DNA of 53,298 bases from a virus, in IMG/VR virus record IMGVR_UViG_3300032291_003809, positions 1 through 53,298 of that record; one strand, given 5' to 3'. Both the position numbers and the translations under genes were made by a program. Shown here piece after piece: positions 33,893 to 43,269 of this stretch. The notes beneath the pieces were generated by a model that saw only the letters and a list, made by a program, of their open reading frames with translations, had not been told where the DNA came from and made no database searches. How positions within the stretch are numbered: the first letter of the stretch is position 1; every line of letters begins with the position of its first letter.

Positions 33893-34348
33893 ATGATAGT
33901 AGTTTTTTATGGTCAGCCTAGTTCAGGAAAGACTACATTAGCTAAATTGCTTCAAGAAAGAGTTTTTTTGCTAAATCAGCCAACCCCTGTAATAATAGAC
34001 GGAGATGAAATTCGTGCTATTTTTAAAAATACAGACTATTCTAAAGAAGGGCGAATAAATAATTTAAAAAGAATTAGTGATATTGCAACTTTTTTAAATA
34101 GCAAGTATAACATAGTGATTATCAGTGCAGTATATCCTTATCAAGAAGCTAGAGAATACTTAGATAGTATATGCAATGATGTGTTTTGGGTTCATTTATT
34201 CAATGTTGATTTTAGAGAAAGGCAAGAATTTCATGTAAAAGATTTTGACCTCCCTTATGTTGAAGCTAGAAAGAATTGTTCCATTAATACTACAAATTTT
34301 ACTCCTGAAATGTGTATTGACAGAATATTAGATTATATGTCTTTATAG
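33893..34348 (+). CDS. Adenylylsulfate (APS) kinase-like P-loop protein
   Basis: A 151-residue protein with Walker A GQPSSGKT (residues 7-14), DGDEIR (36-41, the APS-kinase DGDN/ER.-type strand), and RINNLKRISDIATFL matching the R..N..RI.evA helix. APS kinases make PAPS from APS and ATP. Beside it lies a PAPS-dependent sulfotransferase on the opposite strand, which supports that activity. A related nucleoside-kinase role is the alternative. I see no ATP sulfurylase, so APS would come from the host. Confidence 0.7.
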   Translation: MIVVFYGQPSSGKTTLAKLLQERVFLLNQPTPVIIDGDEIRAIFKNTDYSKEGRINNLKRISDIATFLNSKYNIVIISAVYPYQEAREYLDSICNDVFWVHLFNVDFRERQEFHVKDFDLPYVEARKNCSINTTNFTPEMCIDRILDYMSL

Positions 34349-34426
34349 TTAATCATTAAATATTACTTAATTTTTAGTATATAAATGTAAAATTGTACTA
34401 TTTTTATACTAAATTTTGAACTAATA

Positions 34427-34729
34427 ATGGCAACTGCTACAAAGTCTACTACAACTAGAAGTAATTCAAATCCAAACGATTTAAGAAATCGTGTTAATCA
34501 TATTGAAAAGACTATGTTAAAAATTAGTCCTCAAATTGATGAAATTTATAAAGTTATAGTTGGAAATGAGGCTTTTCAGCAGGAAGGTTTAATTTCAAGA
34601 GTTAAGAAATTAGAAGATGCTAATGAAAAAACTAATGCTCTCAAAAATAAATTGATGGGAGCTTTTTTGGTTGGTGGTGCAGTATGGACAATAATTTGGG
34701 AAGTAATTAAAAATAGCTTTTTGAAATGA
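34427..34729 (+). CDS. Tail-anchored small virion-type protein
   Basis: A 100-residue protein: a Thr/Ser/Asn-rich N-terminus, a coiled-coil stretch (about residues 20-70) and one C-terminal membrane helix (about residues 76-95). It begins the second virion block and overlaps the next gene by 4 nt. Similar layout to membrane-anchored proteins of the first block. Confidence 0.6.
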   Translation: MATATKSTTTRSNSNPNDLRNRVNHIEKTMLKISPQIDEIYKVIVGNEAFQQEGLISRVKKLEDANEKTNALKNKLMGAFLVGGAVWTIIWEVIKNSFLK

Positions 34730-35157
34730 AACTAAAAGGAGACCCTACAGCAGCAAATCCTATACAAAAATTGTTCTCAGAAGGGGACTTAAATAAAATA
34801 GGGAAAGCACAACAAATCGGAATGATTGTTGAAATTGGAGCTACTGTTGCAGGAGGTATTGCTGCCATAAATGATGCTAAAAAGGCTCAAGAGTTTAAAA
34901 ACTATTTGAGCAATCTTAGTGATGACCAACAACAAGCATTAGTAAATGCGATTGATAACGCAAAATCGGAAGAAGAGACTTATAGAATTATTGCTGCAGT
35001 AATTCAAAATGCACAAGCTAAAAGAGTAGAAAACTTAGCAGGTGTTTTGATTCAACAAGAGCAGATAAATAGGAATAAAAGAGTAGAAAAGATAGTTATT
35101 GTTTCCTTGTTAGCTGCTTTAGCTATAATTTTAGTCTATTCAAGAAAGAAAAATTAA
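34726..35157 (+). CDS. Tail-anchored protein, paralogue pair member 1
   Basis: A 143-residue protein. Residues about 31-47 form a hydrophobic Ala/Gly-rich stretch, then a helical region with LSNLSDDQQQALVNAI, and a C-terminal membrane helix (about residues 120-137) ending SRKKN. Its order of segments matches the protein at 35660-36013 (hydrophobic start, QQ.L...L..A.SEE hairpin, C-terminal anchor), so the two are paralogues. Confidence 0.6.
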   Translation: MKLKGDPTAANPIQKLFSEGDLNKIGKAQQIGMIVEIGATVAGGIAAINDAKKAQEFKNYLSNLSDDQQQALVNAIDNAKSEEETYRIIAAVIQNAQAKRVENLAGVLIQQEQINRNKRVEKIVIVSLLAALAIILVYSRKKN

Positions 35158-35657
35158 TGGAAAAAGAAACCATAAATAGGGAGAATGATAAAAGAATTGA
35201 TGAGTTAGAGGCTGCAATAGTTGATAACTTTGATTTGGTAGAGTGTCCTGTTGTACACAGATTTACAGACGGAATGTACATTAGAGAGATATTCATGCCA
35301 AAGGATTCTTTATTAACTAGTAAGATTCATAATACTAATCATCCATATACTATCTCACAAGGGGTAGCCATGGTACAAATTGATGCAGGAGAATGGATTG
35401 AGTTAGCTGCTCCTTATACGGGTATAACAGTAGCAGGAACGAGAAGAGTATTGTATATTGTAGAGGATTGTATTTGGACAACTTACCACCCATTAGAAAG
35501 GATGGAATTGTCTTTTAATGATTTGACAGAGGAAGAGAAGCAGAAAATAGTAGATGAAATTGAAAATGAAATAATAGAACCGCATCAAAATTGTATTACA
35601 GGTACTAATATTCATTTAGATTATAAAGAAAAAATTAATAAAAATAAAATTAGTTAA
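35157..35657 (+). CDS. Cupin-like phage protein
   Basis: A 166-residue protein whose core (about residues 28-110) follows the cupin pattern known from many phage proteins: VECPVVHRFTDGMYIREIFMP, then TSKIHNTNHPYTISQG and GTRRVLYIVEDCIWTTYHP. The His residues could bind a metal, but an enzymatic role is not established for these. The start overlaps the previous stop by one base. Confidence 0.65.
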   Translation: MEKETINRENDKRIDELEAAIVDNFDLVECPVVHRFTDGMYIREIFMPKDSLLTSKIHNTNHPYTISQGVAMVQIDAGEWIELAAPYTGITVAGTRRVLYIVEDCIWTTYHPLERMELSFNDLTEEEKQKIVDEIENEIIEPHQNCITGTNIHLDYKEKINKNKIS

Positions 35658-35659
35658 TT

Positions 35660-36013
35660 ATGGCTTGGTTAATGACAGGGGCAACAGTTGTTCAAGCAGG
35701 TACCGCAGTAGCAGGTACAATTGCAGGTACAAGGGATGCTAGATTAAGAACTCAGTATGAACAACAGTTAAGTCTGTTAGATTACGACCAAAAGAAACAA
35801 TTAAATGATACTTTATTAAAAGCAAACTCAGAAGAGGCAAGGCAGCAAATACTTGCAAACGCTTTAGGAGGTGTTAGTCAAGCAAGAGTGCAAACTTTTG
35901 GTAATATTGCTTTAGAAAGAGAAAAAACTAATCAAGTAGTTACTATTTTAGGAGTGATTGCAGGAATAGGCCTTTTGGGCTTCTTATTATTAACTCTAAA
36001 TCGTAAAAAATAA
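35660..36013 (+). CDS. Tail-anchored protein, paralogue pair member 2
   Basis: A 117-residue protein with an Ala/Gly/Thr-rich N-terminal hydrophobic stretch, a middle segment YEQQLSLLDYDQKKQLNDTL and a C-terminal helix (about residues 94-113) ending NRKK. It is paralogous to 34726-35157, with the cupin-like gene between them. Confidence 0.6.
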   Translation: MAWLMTGATVVQAGTAVAGTIAGTRDARLRTQYEQQLSLLDYDQKKQLNDTLLKANSEEARQQILANALGGVSQARVQTFGNIALEREKTNQVVTILGVIAGIGLLGFLLLTLNRKK

Positions 36014-36017
36014 AAAA

Positions 36018-36380
36018 ATGGCAATATTAGAAGGACAAATATTAACACCCGATAAAAAATTTATTTTAGCAGATGAGCTAAAAAGAGAACTTGATAGTTT
36101 AAATAAAACAATTGCTTTAGGAGGTATTACATCAGGTCAAAAACAAGCTGTTGAAGCAAGTAAAACAGCAGTACAAAAAATATTAAATAATATTTTAGGA
36201 AAGAAAGGGGTCGTTACTCCTGATGAAACTGATGATGCTTTAAAGAAACTTGATGAAGCTAAAAGAGCAAGATTACAAAATGATTTTTATAGCAGCATTA
36301 GAAAATATGGTACATACATATTATTAGCTGTTGCTGCAGGGGTAGGATTATATTATTATACGAAAAATAGTGCAAAATGA
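36018..36380 (+). CDS. Tail-anchored small virion-type protein
   Basis: A 120-residue protein: charged helical N-terminal part (about residues 1-90) and a C-terminal membrane helix (KYGTYILLAVAAGVGLYYY). It overlaps the next gene by 4 nt. The architecture repeats that of genes in the first virion block. Confidence 0.6.
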   Translation: MAILEGQILTPDKKFILADELKRELDSLNKTIALGGITSGQKQAVEASKTAVQKILNNILGKKGVVTPDETDDALKKLDEAKRARLQNDFYSSIRKYGTYILLAVAAGVGLYYYTKNSAK

Positions 36381-36709
36381 ACACGAATGTAAAAAAATTG
36401 TTATTAATTTTTGGTGGTGGATTTTTGCTTTTTTGGGCTTTTAAAAAAATAAAGCCCATTGATGTTAAAAAGAAGTCTACTTCTAAAGGTAAGTCAGAAG
36501 CTTCTGCTGATGGTAGCTCGGATGAGCAAATGAAAAATGCTAGAGTATGCTTAAAAGCATATTCAGAAGCTAAAAAAGCAGGAGAATCAAGAGACTTTTT
36601 GGCTGAGATGAATAGAGAATTTCAAAAAGAATATGGTTTAAAAGTAATGCCAAATAAATCAAATGGCAAACTTTTTGTTTCAGATGCAGATGGTAATAAA
36701 GTGTTATAA
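36377..36709 (+). CDS. N-anchored small membrane protein
   Basis: A 110-residue protein with an N-terminal helix (residues about 7-21, LLLIFGGGFLLFWAF) and a Lys-rich linker followed by a soluble tail that begins near a SSDEQMKNAR segment. It has no enzymatic motif and lies two bases before the second capsid-like gene. Confidence 0.6.
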   Translation: MNTNVKKLLLIFGGGFLLFWAFKKIKPIDVKKKSTSKGKSEASADGSSDEQMKNARVCLKAYSEAKKAGESRDFLAEMNREFQKEYGLKVMPNKSNGKLFVSDADGNKVL

Positions 36710-36711
36710 TT

Positions 36712-37386
36712 ATGGCGGAACAAGTACAAGGTACGGCTCTATCACAAGAACAGCTACTGCAATTTCAAATCGTAAATAATGCAGCAGACCCTGTTCCCAA
36801 TATACCTTTTCTTACTCCCAATGTAAGTTTTAACGCTACTGTTCAATATCAATGGTTGTTACCTGCTAACTTAAATTCTAGCATAACGGTATCTCCTACA
36901 GTTACTACATTGTTAATACCAACTCTTCAGGTTGATGTTCCTGTTAATGTAGATACACCTACAGGTTTAACTTATAGTCAAGTACAAGAGAGTATCACTA
37001 CAAACAACTACGAGACTAATTTTATTTTCGCACAATCAAGCAATTGTAATCAGGTTGGTCAAGTTTTTACATATAACCAAGTTGATGTAGCAGGTAATGC
37101 AACAGTAAATGCCTTACCTTTTACAATTGACCCTTATCAAGCTCAATGTGCATCGTATTTCTATCCTCCTGAACATTCTGTAATATTTAGTGGAGAAAGC
37201 TCCCTTAACTTTACAATGTTGCCTGAAACTACTATGAATTTAAAAGTATTTTCAAGTACAGCTAGTGCAGCATTAATACAAGATGAAATTAGTGGTTTTA
37301 AAAACAATACCTATGTACAAGTTGAAAAAGACCTAGGAACTGATATATTCACAGATTATTGTAATTATTTAATAGACCACGAATAA
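36712..37386 (+). CDS. Second capsid-like beta protein (paralogue of the 3816 protein)
   Basis: A 224-residue beta-rich protein. Its segment VDVAGNATVNALPF-TIDPYQAQ (about residues 124-144) aligns with LDANGNQATKILTPV-IDPYQQQ in the major capsid candidate, with 10 of 22 positions identical, and both then continue into beta strands (LNFTMLPETTM and LTFSIYASTSV). It has usual AT-ending codons, so it is less abundant. It may be a minor capsid, penton or vertex protein, or the base of the large adhesin encoded next. Confidence 0.6.
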   Translation: MAEQVQGTALSQEQLLQFQIVNNAADPVPNIPFLTPNVSFNATVQYQWLLPANLNSSITVSPTVTTLLIPTLQVDVPVNVDTPTGLTYSQVQESITTNNYETNFIFAQSSNCNQVGQVFTYNQVDVAGNATVNALPFTIDPYQAQCASYFYPPEHSVIFSGESSLNFTMLPETTMNLKVFSSTASAALIQDEISGFKNNTYVQVEKDLGTDIFTDYCNYLIDHE

Positions 37387-37387
37387 C

Positions 37388-40300
37388 ATGCCACAGATAA
37401 CAATTAATGTTGACAGTATAAATTACACAGTAGGCTATGATGGAACTTTCTATAGCCCACAGGGTATGCTCGTTGCTTTAAATAATCTAGGTTTTGGTCT
37501 TTTTTACATAGCAACTGATGGTCTGATTAATTACTTAACCACTATTGATGATGATAATGTTTTTGGAGATATATCAACTTCTGCAGACCCAATATTACTC
37601 ACAACAAATTCAGACTGCTTAGGCACAGGATTTGATGGGGAGGGTTCTATTATTGCTAGTGCTTTTGTTGGAGGGGATGGTGTATACGAGTGGATAGCAA
37701 AAGGAACTAGTACAGGAGATGCAATAGCGAATGTTAACGGACTAGATAGGTTCTCAATCATAGGTCAATCAAGTTATCAATTTACTAATCTAAATAACGG
37801 AACTTATTATATAGCCATAAAAGATAATACAGGTAATGTAGGTGTATCTGTAGGTACTGATGTTAATTGTGCAAGTATTACTACTACTACTACTACTACT
37901 TTAGCACCTATTACATGGACTTCAACTCCTTCATGTGCGGGAAGTGGAATTTCGGGAACAGGTGTTATTACTTTAAGTGGATTCTCAGGAGGTAGCGGAA
38001 CTTATTTATATGCAGGTATTGGAAATACTCAAGAAGCTGCTGCAACTAATGTATTAAATCCTGCTACTAGAACTAATATAACAGGTCCTACGGTTCAATT
38101 TACAGGACTTGCAAATGGTATTTATTACACAGCAGTTGAAGATAGCGTTGGTGGTTTACATTTTTCTGCTCAAATAACTGTTTCTTGTAATGCAACTACT
38201 ACTACAACAACGACTACAACAACAATAGCTCCTACTAGTACTACAACGACCACAACAACAATAGCCCCTACTACTAGTACTACGACTACAAGTACAACTC
38301 AACCTATAACAACTAGTACTACAAGTACTACAACTTCGGTTATTGGTACTTATACATACTATGTTGCAACAAGATGTGATAACCCAATACTTGAACAATA
38401 TTTTAGAACAGTAAGTACATATAGTGTAGGGACTTCACTTAGATATAATGGATATTGTTGGGAAGTTCAAGCAGTACAAGGAGCATCAGGAGTAGATGCT
38501 GATAGTGCATACATTGATTGTACAGCTTGTAATGCCGCAAATCCTACTACAACAAGTACAACAACTACTACAACTACATTATTTGCACAAACTGTAACTT
38601 ATGCTATTAGTCAAGTTGATGCTTGTTTAAATCCTACGGGTAGTCAAAATGTAACAGGAAACTCTACTAGTTTCTGTACTTCTACTGTGTTTAATTCAGC
38701 GGGTTTTATAACATTGCCTAATGGAAATTATGTATTGGCTTACAACGGAGACACATTAAATGTAAATATTGCAGGAGCTCCAAGTACGACTGCAACAGTA
38801 TATAGTGGTGGATGTGGAGTATGTCCTTTAAGTACCACTACTACTACAACAAGTACAACTCAACCTACTTATACATATTATGTAGCACAAAGATGTGATA
38901 ACCCATTCTTAGAACAATATTTTAGAACAACAGGTTCATATAGTGTAGGTACTTCTCTTAGATATAATGGATATTGTTGGGAAGTTCAAGCAGTACAAGG
39001 AGCATCAGGAGTAGATGCTGAAAGTGCATATATTGATTGTACATCTTGTAATGGCTCAAATCCTACTACAAGCACTACAACATCTACCACATTAGCTCCT
39101 GTTACATTGTCTACTACACCTTCTTGTACAGGGGGTGGATTGAATGGAAATGGTAGAATTGTGGCAGATAACTTTGCAGGTGGTAGTGGAACATATCAAT
39201 ATGCGGGTATTGGCACATCTGAAGCTAACGCTATTTCTAATGCTTTAAATCCTGCTACTAGAGTAACCATTACAGGTTCTAGCGTAACATTTAATTCATT
39301 AACAAATGATAATTATTATGTAGTTATTGAAGATAGCTTAGGTAATTTTGGAATATCTGCTCAAACAGCAGTTTCTTGTAATGCTACAACAAGTACAACT
39401 ACAACTACTACAACATTAGCGGGTGTACAATTTGGAGTTTCTATAAATACAAAATATGCAACTGATTTCTTAGCATGTTCAGGTACAGTTACAGGAGTGA
39501 TATATCAAAAAGCTGAATTTGGAAATACTCCTACAGTTGGAGCTCAACTATATACATCTTCTACAACAGGTTCAGGAACTGAGTGGACACCTTCTGCAGG
39601 AATAGGTCTTTACTTAATGCAATTTGGTGGCAGCACTAAATGGTCTGTGTTAGTTGGTACTACGGGTGTTATCAATACAGTTACAAGTTGTGCAGGTGTA
39701 AGTACTACAACTACAACTACGACATTACCTGCTATTACGGTTACAGCAACACCTTCATGTGATGGGTCAGGATTAAGTGGTCAAGGTAGAGTTACTGCAA
39801 ACTTTAGTGGAGGTACAAGTTCTTATACTTTTGCAGCTATTGCAAGTTCAGAGGCTAATGCAATAGCGTGTGTGAATAATCCTTCTTGTCCTGAAAGAGT
39901 TACAGTTGCAGGTTCATCAAGTTATGCTTTCACTTCTTTACCGAATGGACCTTATTATGTAGCTGTTTTAGATAGTAATGGTAGTTTAGGCTATTCAGGT
40001 TTAGCAACTGTTTCTTGTAACGCAACTACAACTACAACTACAACAAGTTCTACAACTACTACTACTACATTAGCGGGTGTACAATTTGGAGTTTCTATTA
40101 CAACGAAATATGCAACTGACTACCTAGCTTGTGCATCAGGTACAGTTACAGGAACGGTATATCAAAAAGCTGAATTTGGAAATACTCCTACTGTTGGAGC
40201 TCAATTATATACATCTTCAACAACAGGTTCAGGAACTGAATGGACACCTTCTGCAGGAATAGGCCTTTACTTAATGCAATTTGGCGGCAGCACTAAATGG

Positions 40301-41482
40301 TCTGTGTTAGTTGGTAATACAGGTATTATTAATACAGTTACAAGTTGTGTAGGTGTAAGTACAACTACTACAACTACCACATTACCTGCTATTATTGTTA
40401 CAGCAACGCCTTCATGTGATGGGTCAGGATTTAATGGTCAAGGAAGAGTTACTGCAAACTTTAGTGGAGGTACAGGTTCTTATACATGGGCAGCCCTTGG
40501 AACTTCAGAAGCTAATGCAATAGCGTGTGTGAATAATCCTTCTTGTCCTCAAAGAGTTACAGTTGCAGGTTCATCAAGTTATGCTTGGACTTCTTTAGCG
40601 AATGGCCCTTATTATGTAGCTGTTTTAGATAATAATGGTAGTTTAGGATATTCAGGTTTAGCAACTGTTTCTTGTAATGCTACAACTACAACAACGACAA
40701 CGACAACAAGTTCTTCTACAACAAGTTCTACAACGACTACAACGACTCTTGCACCAACTAATGTTTGGTTTACAAATAATGCGGCTGTAAGTGCTTTTGC
40801 AGCTTGTTCTAATCCTAATGCACAATATGTGTGGACATACGGTAACGCATGGGGTGCAGGTATAGTATTTTATGCAGGTACGGCACTTGCTCCATTACAA
40901 CCAATACAGCCATTCTTAGGAGGAGGTTTCTTCTATGAAAATGGTGGCCAAGTATTAAATATAGATGACAATGGCGTAAGCTCAAACCTTCAAGCTTGTC
41001 CTAGCACGACTACAACAACTGCACCACCTGTTTACTCATATTATGTAGCACAAAGATGTGATAACCCATCATTTGAACAATACTTTAGAACAACAGGTAC
41101 ATATTTTGTAGGTCTTTCGGTTAGGTATCAAGGATATTGTTGGGAAATTCAAGCGTTACAAGGAGCATCAGGAGTAGATGCTGAAAGTACTTATAATAAT
41201 TGTGCATCTTGTTATGGAACATTCCCAACTACAACTACTACAAGTACAACTTCTACAACTACAACCGCTACACCTGCAGCTTGTACATCTTGGACTGTAG
41301 CTAATTTTAATGGATTTGGATTAGGAGATTATGTTGACTTTACAGCTTGTGATGGTAGTACTCAATCTCAATTTATTGCCGATAACACCCAATTTGATAT
41401 TTGTGTATTAGATTCAGCATTTCCTCCTCAAATGCAATTTGGATATGGTTCAGTAACTAGCAATGGGGTACCTTGTACTTAA
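37388..41482 (+). CDS. Giant modular adhesin with Thr-rich linkers
   Basis: A 1364-residue protein of short Cys-containing beta-modules joined by Thr-rich linkers (TTTTTT, TSTTT). I see at least four module types: type A (..TPSC.GSG..G.G....FSGG.G.Y..; five copies), type B (YYVAQRCDNP..EQYFRT.., three copies), type C (VQFGVSI.TKYATD.LAC, two copies) and single modules. Paired Cys suggest disulfides and an extracellular place. The Thr linkers would be natural O-glycosylation sites. It follows the second capsid-like gene, so a vertex spike or receptor-binding fibre is likely. The function is inferred. Confidence 0.75.
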   Translation: MPQITINVDSINYTVGYDGTFYSPQGMLVALNNLGFGLFYIATDGLINYLTTIDDDNVFGDISTSADPILLTTNSDCLGTGFDGEGSIIASAFVGGDGVYEWIAKGTSTGDAIANVNGLDRFSIIGQSSYQFTNLNNGTYYIAIKDNTGNVGVSVGTDVNCASITTTTTTTLAPITWTSTPSCAGSGISGTGVITLSGFSGGSGTYLYAGIGNTQEAAATNVLNPATRTNITGPTVQFTGLANGIYYTAVEDSVGGLHFSAQITVSCNATTTTTTTTTTIAPTSTTTTTTTIAPTTSTTTTSTTQPITTSTTSTTTSVIGTYTYYVATRCDNPILEQYFRTVSTYSVGTSLRYNGYCWEVQAVQGASGVDADSAYIDCTACNAANPTTTSTTTTTTTLFAQTVTYAISQVDACLNPTGSQNVTGNSTSFCTSTVFNSAGFITLPNGNYVLAYNGDTLNVNIAGAPSTTATVYSGGCGVCPLSTTTTTTSTTQPTYTYYVAQRCDNPFLEQYFRTTGSYSVGTSLRYNGYCWEVQAVQGASGVDAESAYIDCTSCNGSNPTTSTTTSTTLAPVTLSTTPSCTGGGLNGNGRIVADNFAGGSGTYQYAGIGTSEANAISNALNPATRVTITGSSVTFNSLTNDNYYVVIEDSLGNFGISAQTAVSCNATTSTTTTTTTLAGVQFGVSINTKYATDFLACSGTVTGVIYQKAEFGNTPTVGAQLYTSSTTGSGTEWTPSAGIGLYLMQFGGSTKWSVLVGTTGVINTVTSCAGVSTTTTTTTLPAITVTATPSCDGSGLSGQGRVTANFSGGTSSYTFAAIASSEANAIACVNNPSCPERVTVAGSSSYAFTSLPNGPYYVAVLDSNGSLGYSGLATVSCNATTTTTTTSSTTTTTTLAGVQFGVSITTKYATDYLACASGTVTGTVYQKAEFGNTPTVGAQLYTSSTTGSGTEWTPSAGIGLYLMQFGGSTKWSVLVGNTGIINTVTSCVGVSTTTTTTTLPAIIVTATPSCDGSGFNGQGRVTANFSGGTGSYTWAALGTSEANAIACVNNPSCPQRVTVAGSSSYAWTSLANGPYYVAVLDNNGSLGYSGLATVSCNATTTTTTTTTSSSTTSSTTTTTTLAPTNVWFTNNAAVSAFAACSNPNAQYVWTYGNAWGAGIVFYAGTALAPLQPIQPFLGGGFFYENGGQVLNIDDNGVSSNLQACPSTTTTTAPPVYSYYVAQRCDNPSFEQYFRTTGTYFVGLSVRYQGYCWEIQALQGASGVDAESTYNNCASCYGTFPTTTTTSTTSTTTTATPAACTSWTVANFNGFGLGDYVDFTACDGSTQSQFIADNTQFDICVLDSAFPPQMQFGYGSVTSNGVPCT
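39419..40680 (+). repeat. 654-nt tandem duplication inside the adhesin gene
   Basis: Two near-identical copies of a type C plus type A module pair start at 39419 and 40073 (654 nt, 218 codons apart). They share long identical stretches at DNA level, so the duplication is recent or kept alike by recombination; this is the only repeat in the gene that is visible at DNA rather than protein level. Confidence 0.75.
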
Positions 41483-41550
41483 AATTTAATAGTATATGTT
41501 CATAATTTAACATAAATGCCTTAATTTTATAATCTAAAAAAAACCATAAA

Positions 41551-42540
41551 ATGTACAAACATAAGACCCTAACACTAATGTGTGTTCAGCCTTGCATACA
41601 ATACTATGCTTGGCAAGTGGAAGTGATGTTAACCAATTTCAAAAACCTCAGAATACACGAAGAATTTAATGTTCAGACCCTTTGGGCGTTTAATAAGAAC
41701 GAATCCGATTGGGAAGAAAAAAGAGCCATTATCAAGAAAGTAGAAGATGCTTACTCAGATGTGGCTGAATTTCATTATTACGAGGACACTAGGGAATATC
41801 CTATCAGCTATATTAGCTCAATTAGACCCAATGTATTAAAACAGCACTTTGCAGCTTTTCCTGCACTTGGTGCTGAAACTATATTTTACCACGATTGCGA
41901 TGTGGTATTTTCTCGTTTCCCTTTATTCTTACACAATTATCAACAAGAAGATAATAATTGGTATGTATCAGATACAATATCATATATAGGGCATGATTAT
42001 ATCCTTTCTAAAGGAGAAGATGTTCTTAAAAAAATGTGTGATATTGTTGGTATTTACAAAGATGAAGTTAGACTAAGACAAGGGCAATCAGGTGGTGCTC
42101 AATATATTATGAAGAATGTAGACTTTAATTTCTTCCATAAAGTAGAAAAAGATGCAGAAAAGCTGTTTAAACAAATTACCGAACTAAATAATAAAAAGAA
42201 ACAAGCTGACCCAACACATCATGAATTACAGATTTGGTGTGCTGACATGTGGGCTGTTTTATGGAACGCATGGTTAAGAGGGTATAACACTAATGTTATT
42301 AAAGAAATGGATTTTTGTTGGGCTACTGATTTAGCTACAACATGGGATGAAAAGATAATATATCATAATGCAGGTGTAACAGGAAATGTTAGTGAAAGAT
42401 TATTTTATAAAGGAAAGTATATTAATCAATTACCTTATGAAGATGAAGGATTAGATTATGACCTTACAAAAGCTTCATATAAGTATTTTGAAATTATTAA
42501 ATCAATCGGTAAAAATTCATGTTTATATGGGACTATTTGA
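41551..42540 (+). CDS. GT-A-type glycosyltransferase
   Basis: A 329-residue protein with a DxD-like site D115-C-D117 (FYHDCDVVF), an N-terminal nucleotide-fold start (TLTLMCVQPCIQYYA) and a QSGGAQYIM loop followed by a Cys/His-containing C-terminal part. It is not a family I can name. It has the AACCATAAA leader and follows the giant adhesin gene, so glycosylation of that protein is plausible. The last 14 nt overlap the next gene. Confidence 0.6.
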   Translation: MYKHKTLTLMCVQPCIQYYAWQVEVMLTNFKNLRIHEEFNVQTLWAFNKNESDWEEKRAIIKKVEDAYSDVAEFHYYEDTREYPISYISSIRPNVLKQHFAAFPALGAETIFYHDCDVVFSRFPLFLHNYQQEDNNWYVSDTISYIGHDYILSKGEDVLKKMCDIVGIYKDEVRLRQGQSGGAQYIMKNVDFNFFHKVEKDAEKLFKQITELNNKKKQADPTHHELQIWCADMWAVLWNAWLRGYNTNVIKEMDFCWATDLATTWDEKIIYHNAGVTGNVSERLFYKGKYINQLPYEDEGLDYDLTKASYKYFEIIKSIGKNSCLYGTI

Positions 42541-42757
42541 TAAAATAAATGAAATAGTTGTAGCATACTCAACTATGATGAATCCAACTGAAGAGCAAAA
42601 AGAAGTAGCCAAAAGAAGATTACAAATTTGCATGACATGTGAAGCATGGAGAAATGTTCCTATAGACCATTGCTCAAAGTGTGGATGTGCAACTAAAGCA
42701 AAAGTATTTACCCCAAAAGGACAGGAAGCTTGTCCTATGGGTAAATGGACAATTTAA
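42527..42757 (+). CDS. Small zinc-ribbon-like protein
   Basis: A 76-residue protein starting MGLFDKINEIVVAY with Cys at 35, 38, 49, 52, 54 and 69 (CMTC, CSKCGC, ACP), which fits a zinc ribbon. I take the ATG at 42527 because the longer in-frame start at 42458 lies inside the glycosyltransferase gene. Such proteins are common in phages near glycan genes; role unknown. Confidence 0.65.
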   Translation: MGLFDKINEIVVAYSTMMNPTEEQKEVAKRRLQICMTCEAWRNVPIDHCSKCGCATKAKVFTPKGQEACPMGKWTI

Positions 42758-42766
42758 AATTATTTT

Positions 42767-43267
42767 ATGCCATACTCATATAACCTCTTTAAAGATGAGG
42801 TAAAACAAAATATTGTGAACACATTTCAACCCGATATTCAAATTTTAGATGTTGGGGCGGGATGTGGCACATATTCAAACCTATTAAAACATAATTTCCC
42901 AAACATGGATGGAATTGAAATTTTTGAACAATATGTTCACGATTTTGATTTGCGTTCAAAGTACAATAACTTATATATAGCAAACATATTAGACTTTAAT
43001 ATTGAGCCGTATGACTTATTTATTATGGGAGATATAATAGAGCATTTGGCTTTTTATGAAGCAAAAAACTTGATTGATAAAATTCACAGAGCAGATAAAT
43101 TTATGATGATAGCTGTACCTTATAATTATGAACAAGGTGCTGAATTTGGTAATGTATATGAGATACATAAACAGCCTGATTTAACAAAAGAATTGTTTTT
43201 AGAAAGATACCCTTGTATGAAATACTTAATCGGAGATGACCATTACGGTTATTTCATAAACTATTAA
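42767..43267 (+). CDS. SAM-dependent methyltransferase
   Basis: A 166-residue Rossmann-type protein with motif I ILDVGAGCGTY (26-36), an acidic residue in IEIFEQ after strand 2, and MGDIIEHL as the motif IV region. It is short compared with typical 200-250-residue enzymes, so the C-terminal substrate domain is reduced. Its position among glycosyltransferases suggests sugar methylation. Confidence 0.75.
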   Translation: MPYSYNLFKDEVKQNIVNTFQPDIQILDVGAGCGTYSNLLKHNFPNMDGIEIFEQYVHDFDLRSKYNNLYIANILDFNIEPYDLFIMGDIIEHLAFYEAKNLIDKIHRADKFMMIAVPYNYEQGAEFGNVYEIHKQPDLTKELFLERYPCMKYLIGDDHYGYFINY

Positions 43268-43269
43268 TT

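Noticed and set aside
38156-38398. Cys/Ser-rich minus-strand frame (80 codons) in the adhesin gene
   Set aside because: Antisense of Thr/Ser linkers; Cys richness comes from the reverse complement of ACA and ACT codons.
37870-41270. ACT/ACA-rich stretches seen as simple microsatellites
   Set aside because: They are in-frame Thr linkers with mixed synonymous codons between folded modules, so they are protein features rather than DNA repeats.
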